From positions 1 to 32,823 of the forward strand of contig NZ_JAPKNM010000013.1 of NCBI RefSeq assembly GCF_026460985.1: 32,823 bases of DNA, given 5' to 3'. Under the pieces are notes generated by a model. That model saw nothing but the letters and a program-made list of their open reading frames with translations, did not search any database and was not told where the DNA came from. The DNA is from Sphingomonas sp. GTDB lineage: Bacteria; Pseudomonadota; Alphaproteobacteria; Sphingomonadales; Sphingomonadaceae. Shown piece by piece: positions 29,469-32,823 of this stretch. Position 1 is the stretch's first letter. Each line of letters starts with the position of its first letter. A program made the position numbers and the translations under genes.

Positions 29469-30146
29469 ATGGCCGACTTCCCCTTCGACATCGTCGGGTT
29501 CGATCTCGACGGAACCCTGTTCGACACCAGCGCGGACCTGACCGACGCGCTCAACCACGCGCTCGGCCTGCTCGGCCGGCCGGCGTTGAGCGTCGCCGCC
29601 GTCACGCCGATGATCGGGCGCGGCGGCAAATATATGCTGCAACAGGGGCTGGAGGCATCGGGCGGCTGCGACCCGCAGGTCCTCGAACGTACCTATCCCG
29701 AGCTGCTCGCTTTCTACGGCGCGAACATCGCGCGCGGCACCCGGCCCTTTCCGAACCTCCTCGAAACGATGGACGCGCTCGATACGCGCGGCGCGAAGCT
29801 CGCGATCGTGACCAACAAGCAGGAAAGCCTCGCCGTGAAGCTGGTCGCCGAGCTCGGGCTCGACCATCGCTTCGCCTGCGTGATCGGCGGCGACACGATG
29901 GGGCCGGACGGCCGCAAACCGTCGCCCGACGGGATCCGCGAGATGATCCGGCGCTGCGGTGGCGGACGCGCGGCGTTCGTCGGCGATTCGATCTACGACA
30001 CCATGGCGGCGAAGAATGCCGGGATACCCTCGGTCGCGGTCAGCTTCGGCTTCCTGATGCAGCCGGTCGAGGAACTGATGGCGGACGCCGTGATCGACCG
30101 TTTCGACGAACTGGTGCCGACGCTCGAAAGGCTGGGTACGGCATGA
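29469..30146 (+). CDS. gph: Phosphoglycolate phosphatase-type HAD hydrolase
   Basis: This 225-residue HAD enzyme has motif I GFDLDGTLFDT (nucleophile D12, acid D14), motif II IVTNK, motif III Lys in RKPSPDG and motif IV FVGDSIYD. The alpha-helical cap between motifs I and II fits the phosphoglycolate phosphatase subfamily, which clears 2-phosphoglycolate from DNA repair or oxygenase side reactions. Other small phosphoesters are possible substrates. The ATG at 29469 has only a weak ribosome binding site. Its stop overlaps the mntP start (ATGA), so the two are co-translated. Confidence 0.88.
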   Translation: MADFPFDIVGFDLDGTLFDTSADLTDALNHALGLLGRPALSVAAVTPMIGRGGKYMLQQGLEASGGCDPQVLERTYPELLAFYGANIARGTRPFPNLLETMDALDTRGAKLAIVTNKQESLAVKLVAELGLDHRFACVIGGDTMGPDGRKPSPDGIREMIRRCGGGRAAFVGDSIYDTMAAKNAGIPSVAVSFGFLMQPVEELMADAVIDRFDELVPTLERLGTA

Positions 30147-30718
30147 CCGAGGGCGCGATGCTGCCGATATTCTCCCTCCTCGCGCTGTCGCTCGGGCTGG
30201 CAATGGACGCGTTCGCGGTTTCGGTGGCGCAGGGCGCGTCACGGCGCGGTACGGCGGACGGGCTGAAGATCGGCGCCGCGTTCGGGCTGGCGCAAGGGCT
30301 GATGCCGCTGCTCGGCTGGGCGCTGGGCGCGGCGTTCGAAGGCGCGATCCGCAACGTGGATCACTGGGTCGCCTTCGTCCTGCTCGGACTGCTCGGCGCC
30401 AAGATGCTGCGCGAAGGGCTGTCCGGCGAAGAGGCGTCGCCCGCCCCGGCGCTGATCGGCTGGGCGTTGCTGGGCGCGGCGATAGCCACCAGCGTCGACG
30501 CCGCGGCGGCAGGCATCACGCTGCCGATGATCGGCGCGCCGATCGCGATCGCCTGCGCGGTGATCGGGCTGGTGACCGCGGCGCTCTGTGTCGCGGGCGT
30601 GCGGATCGGCGCGGCCTATGGCGCGCGGCTGGGCAAGATCGCCGAAATCGCGGGCGGCGTCCTGCTGATCCTGATCGGGTCGAAGATCCTGATCCAGCAC
30701 CTTTTCTTCGGCGGATGA
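30143..30718 (+). CDS. mntP: Manganese efflux pump MntP
   Basis: This 191-residue, six-helix membrane protein has two DUF204-type halves: SLGLAMDAFAVSVAQGASRRG in the first and AIATSVDAAAAGITLPMIG in the second, each with the conserved Asp thought to bind Mn2+. It exports excess manganese. The ATG at 30143 overlaps the gph stop; the same frame is open upstream as an antisense-like shadow of gph. No mntP-associated Mn riboswitch could be expected here because the gene follows gph directly, so any control would be at the gph promoter. Confidence 0.93.
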   Translation: MTEGAMLPIFSLLALSLGLAMDAFAVSVAQGASRRGTADGLKIGAAFGLAQGLMPLLGWALGAAFEGAIRNVDHWVAFVLLGLLGAKMLREGLSGEEASPAPALIGWALLGAAIATSVDAAAAGITLPMIGAPIAIACAVIGLVTAALCVAGVRIGAAYGARLGKIAEIAGGVLLILIGSKILIQHLFFGG

Positions 30719-30848
30719 CGAAGCTGGTTGCAAAGAAGAACTGATTTCCGCCCGTTTTCAAGGGGCTTGGAACTGTGATTCACCTTAGTTTCCGAAGTAC
30801 TTGCAGTCGCCTAGAGGGCGTGGGAGCATACGCATCGGGGAAAAGAGC

Positions 30849-31316
30849 GTGGGTCATTCCGGGGGGATATTGTTGAAGGGGTCGGAATACGCCTCTCCAG
30901 AGGCCGGCATCGCCCTGCACGCAGGCGCGCGCACCGCATCGGCCAGGCTGGCCGAGCTCGTCCAGCTGACGCTCGTCGCGGACGGCGCCATCATCGACCT
31001 GCACCATTACGCCTTGCGGCAGCGCGCGATCGGCGCGCCCGAGCGCCTGGGCACTGCCGGCGTGCTGCTGGCCGGAGGCGCGGCGGAGGCTTCGGAGCCC
31101 CTGCTGTGGCAGCTCGCAGATCCGGTCGCGGCCGGGGCGAACGGTTTCCAATCCTATGCCGGCGTTCCGGTGCACGATGCCGACGGCACGCCGCTCGGCC
31201 GGGTCGTCGCGATCCAGCGCGGGCAGCGCCAGTTCGACGGGCATGATCTGAAGATATTGCGGACGGTGGCGGATATCGTGGCGGAACTGATCCGCCAGCC
31301 TCAGCTCGCCAACTGA
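30849..31316 (+). CDS. GAF-domain protein
   Basis: With the GTG start at 30849 the protein is 155 residues. The C-terminal half has the GAF pattern: GFQSYAGVPVHDADGTPLGRVVAIQRGQRQFDGHDLKILRTVADIVAELI. It has no kinase, cyclase or DNA-binding domain, so it is a stand-alone sensor module, perhaps for a small ligand or redox cue. The start is uncertain: GGGGAAAAGAG precedes the GTG at 30849, while GGGGGGA precedes tandem TTG codons near 30870, and a TTG at 30801 is also in frame. Its last 16 bases overlap the convergent small gene on the other strand. Confidence 0.75.
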   Translation: MGHSGGILLKGSEYASPEAGIALHAGARTASARLAELVQLTLVADGAIIDLHHYALRQRAIGAPERLGTAGVLLAGGAAEASEPLLWQLADPVAAGANGFQSYAGVPVHDADGTPLGRVVAIQRGQRQFDGHDLKILRTVADIVAELIRQPQLAN

Positions 31317-31636
31317 GTAACCACGGCGGGCTGCGGGTTCATCCGCGCGCCCAGCAATGCGCGGCCGCGCGCAGTGAGCGCCGCGTCGATCACCCGCGGA
31401 CCGGCGGGTCCGACGACAAAGGCTTCGAAGATGATCAGGCCGGCGTCGCCGAGATCCTGGAACGCCTTGATGAAGTCGATCAGTCGCTCGGCGGAATCGT
31501 CCATGCCGAGATCGGCGGGACTCAGCGTCGCAACCATGGGCCAGCTCGACCACAATGCGTCGACGATCATCCTGGCGTCGGCGGAATCAAGAGCCTGCGC
31601 GGTTTCGTCGATCACAACTGCCTCACTACCCTGCAC
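31301..31636 (-). CDS. Small unknown protein downstream of tandem CtrA-like boxes
   Basis: This protein of 111 residues from the GTG at 31636, or 104 from a GTG at 31615 that has a better-placed GAGG, is soluble and acidic. It contains LIDFIKAFQDLGDAGLIIFEAFVVGPAGPRVIDAALTARGRALL, resembling a small winged-helix-like effector region, but I cannot name a family. Codon usage is typical of the window. Its 3' end overlaps the GAF gene by 16 bp tail to tail. Two TTAA-N7-CTAA boxes lie 52-87 bp upstream of its first start, hinting at cell-cycle control. Confidence 0.72.
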   Translation of the reverse strand: MQGSEAVVIDETAQALDSADARMIVDALWSSWPMVATLSPADLGMDDSAERLIDFIKAFQDLGDAGLIIFEAFVVGPAGPRVIDAALTARGRALLGARMNPQPAVVTQLAS

Positions 31637-31990
31637 TACATCGTTGCTGCGCCCCCTTACCCTCGCCCCGTTTTGTCCCGGTGGCGATTAACCTTTACCT
31701 AACAGAGGTTAACAAATCGCTAATTCCCAACCGGACCCGCCGCTGCGCGACCGTCAGCCGACCGCTCAATCAGAATTTTCATAGTTATATCAGTTGATTG
31801 ACTAGACGGGGATGCATTTCGAAGATCTTCGGGCCGGTCGGCCACCCGATCGCCCTAGGACGAATTTCCAGGCAAATCGACTTCAGACTCAGCGGTCGAT
31901 ATAAACCAACTGAATAGGTTTCCAAGTCATCCTGCGCAAATTGTGCGCAAACCCTCCGACGAGCCTCAAAAGAACTTCATAGTTAATATT
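31637..31990. other. AT-richer intergenic spacer with palindromes and repeats
   Basis: This 354-bp gap is markedly less GC-rich than the rest of the window. Apart from the CtrA-like boxes it holds a perfect palindrome CGAAGATCTTCG (31820-31831), a hairpin GGCCG-GT-CGGCC (31833-31844), paired TGCGCA sites 11 bp apart (31933-31949, TGCGCAAATTGTGCGCA), and a direct repeat TTCATAGTTA (31778-31787 and 31976-31985). No gene is convincing. The features suggest operators or a small RNA, or a junction of acquired DNA. No terminator for the upstream nucleotidyltransferase is obvious. Confidence 0.5.
31688..31723. promoter_or_regulatory. Tandem CtrA-like sites, 21 bp apart
   Basis: TTAA-N7-CTAA occurs at 31688-31702 and again at 31709-31723. 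Read on the minus strand each is TTAG-N7-TTAA, one mismatch from the CtrA consensus TTAA-N7-TTAA. Their 21-bp spacing equals two helical turns, placing both sites on one face. They sit just upstream of the small minus-strand gene starting at 31636. Confidence 0.42.
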
Positions 31991-32823
31991 TTAATTAACT
32001 TTGCCACCCTTGCGCCACTTAATGAACAAGTGCCGCGCAAGCTGCGCGGGCGGCATCCGGATCGCATGGCTGCGGACGTAAAAGCCCAGCCGGGTCAGCT
32101 TGCGCGCGGGCCGGCCCCAGGCGTCGCGGGCGAGGATGCGGCGCAGATAGAGCGCATCGCCACCGCCCACGCGGCTACCGGCGCCGTAGAGGTGGTCCGC
32201 CAACCGCAAGGCGCGGGCGACCGCCGCGCCCAGGCCGTGATGCGCGGCGCGCGCATCCAGGCCGGCGGTATCGAATTCCTCGACCAGGCAATGCACGTCC
32301 CACAGGTTGCGCAGGCCGCCGGCGAGATCGCCGTCGGCGAAGAGATGCGCCGCGGCGTGGCAGATCATGTCCTGCGGTGCGAGGATGCGAAGGCCGTTCC
32401 CGAGCGCGACGCTCCCGGCGATCATCGCGTCGGCGTCAGGGGTGATGCGCGCGGTGAGCGGCAGGATCGTGTGGTGGACGTCGATCATCCGATCGCGATC
32501 GCGGTGGATCAGCGGCGGGAGCTCGTGCATCCAGCGGCGGTAATAGGAATCGTCATAGGGATCGGGCTTCACCCATTCCCAGCCCGCGGCGAGCAGAAGC
32601 GCCTCGGCCTCGTCGAGCCGGGCGCGGGGGACGAGGATGTCGAGGTCGCCGATCGACCGGCCGGTGCCGGCGGCAAGGCCCGCCGCGACATAAGCGGTGC
32701 CCTTGAGCAGGATGACCGGCATCCCCGTCGGCGCGAGCGCGCGCCGCGCCATCTCGGCTTCCCACAAGGCGGCGGCGCGACCCTGCGCGGCCGAGGCGCG
32801 GGCGTCGGCGAGGATGCGCGCCG
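31991..32823 (-). CDS. Nucleotidyltransferase-family protein (5' end outside window)
   Basis: The frame is open to the window edge, so the N-terminus is missing; about 277 residues are visible. The core PVILLKGTAYVAAGLAAGTGRSIGDLDILVPRARLDEAEALL has the GDLDxLV acid pair of the polymerase-beta-type superfamily. Its context (LKG, DLDILV, HHxxLP, HAAAHLF) matches the uncharacterised nucleotidyltransferase family NTP_transf_5. Such proteins are known beside HprK-like kinases and PqqD-like proteins in polysaccharide or peptide-modification clusters, but no partner is visible here. The gene ends KWRKGGKVN. Catalytic activity on nucleotide substrates is inferred. Confidence 0.78.
   Translation of the reverse strand, partial: ARILADARASAAQGRAAALWEAEMARRALAPTGMPVILLKGTAYVAAGLAAGTGRSIGDLDILVPRARLDEAEALLLAAGWEWVKPDPYDDSYYRRWMHELPPLIHRDRDRMIDVHHTILPLTARITPDADAMIAGSVALGNGLRILAPQDMICHAAAHLFADGDLAGGLRNLWDVHCLVEEFDTAGLDARAAHHGLGAAVARALRLADHLYGAGSRVGGGDALYLRRILARDAWGRPARKLTRLGFYVRSHAIRMPPAQLARHLFIKWRKGGKVN

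Noticed and set aside
30760..30800. EcfG-type promoter suggested by GGAAC before the GAF gene
   Set aside because: No CGTT-like -10 at 16-17 bp spacing.
31812..31904. 30-codon ORF starting MHFEDLRAGRPPDRP
   Set aside because: Its GGGG directly abuts the ATG with no usable spacing, and it crosses two palindromes; no support beyond being open.

Overview
The window is very GC-rich, densely packed chromosomal DNA from an alphaproteobacterium, most probably a sphingomonad (Sphingomonas or a close relative). The evidence is indirect but consistent: an HWE-family histidine kinase, CtrA-type TTAA-N7-TTAA boxes, a CysNC fusion, a Tat-type lipoprotein, co-located UDP-glucuronate and dTDP-rhamnose genes (building blocks of sphingan polysaccharides), and a recurring intergenic palindromic element with CCTCCCCC/GGGGGAGG arms. 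No 16S rRNA or tRNA gene was seen, so the genus is inferred.

Layout. 1-420: 3' end of an IS5-family insertion sequence. 490-3686: a membrane-anchored FKBP isomerase and rpsU (minus strand), divergent from an OmpR-type two-component pair. 3716-6570: an intradiol-dioxygenase-like Tat lipoprotein and a KgtP-like MFS transporter, separated by copies of the intergenic repeat. 6583-10795 (minus): EAL phosphodiesterase, TPR hybrid histidine kinase and single-domain receiver, a likely c-di-GMP-linked signalling unit. 11041-11266: CtrA-type box, possible 21-codon ORF, RNA hairpins and a strong terminator. 11366-16057: ugd converging on rfbACBD (minus). 16196-19733: cysD-cysNC-cysQ, sulfate activation with PAP(S) removal. 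19769-21053: another repeat copy, a hairpin-rich leader, and a CitE-like lyase whose ribosome binding site lies in a stem. 21138-23635: four-PAS HWE kinase overlapping its receiver. 23654-25684 (minus): EF-G-like GTPase paralogue. 25885-29394 (minus): glmU, a small unknown gene, glmS. 29469-30718: gph-mntP. 30849-32823: GAF-domain protein, a convergently overlapping small unknown gene with tandem CtrA-like boxes upstream, an AT-richer palindrome-rich spacer, and a nucleotidyltransferase-like gene cut by the window edge.

The genes fall into three themes. Envelope and polysaccharide precursors: glmU and glmS feed UDP-GlcNAc, ugd feeds UDP-GlcA, rfbACBD feeds dTDP-L-rhamnose. Sensing: three kinase/receiver sets plus an EAL enzyme. 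Housekeeping: sulfate assimilation, phosphoglycolate clearance, Mn efflux, ribosomal S21. Nearly all operon junctions are stop/start overlaps (TGATG, ATGA or TTGA), implying translational coupling.

I found no defence system, phage or CRISPR array. The least explained signals are non-coding: the leader at 19939-20177, the CtrA-box/small-ORF/terminator unit at 11041-11266, and the tandem CtrA-like boxes at 31688-31723.
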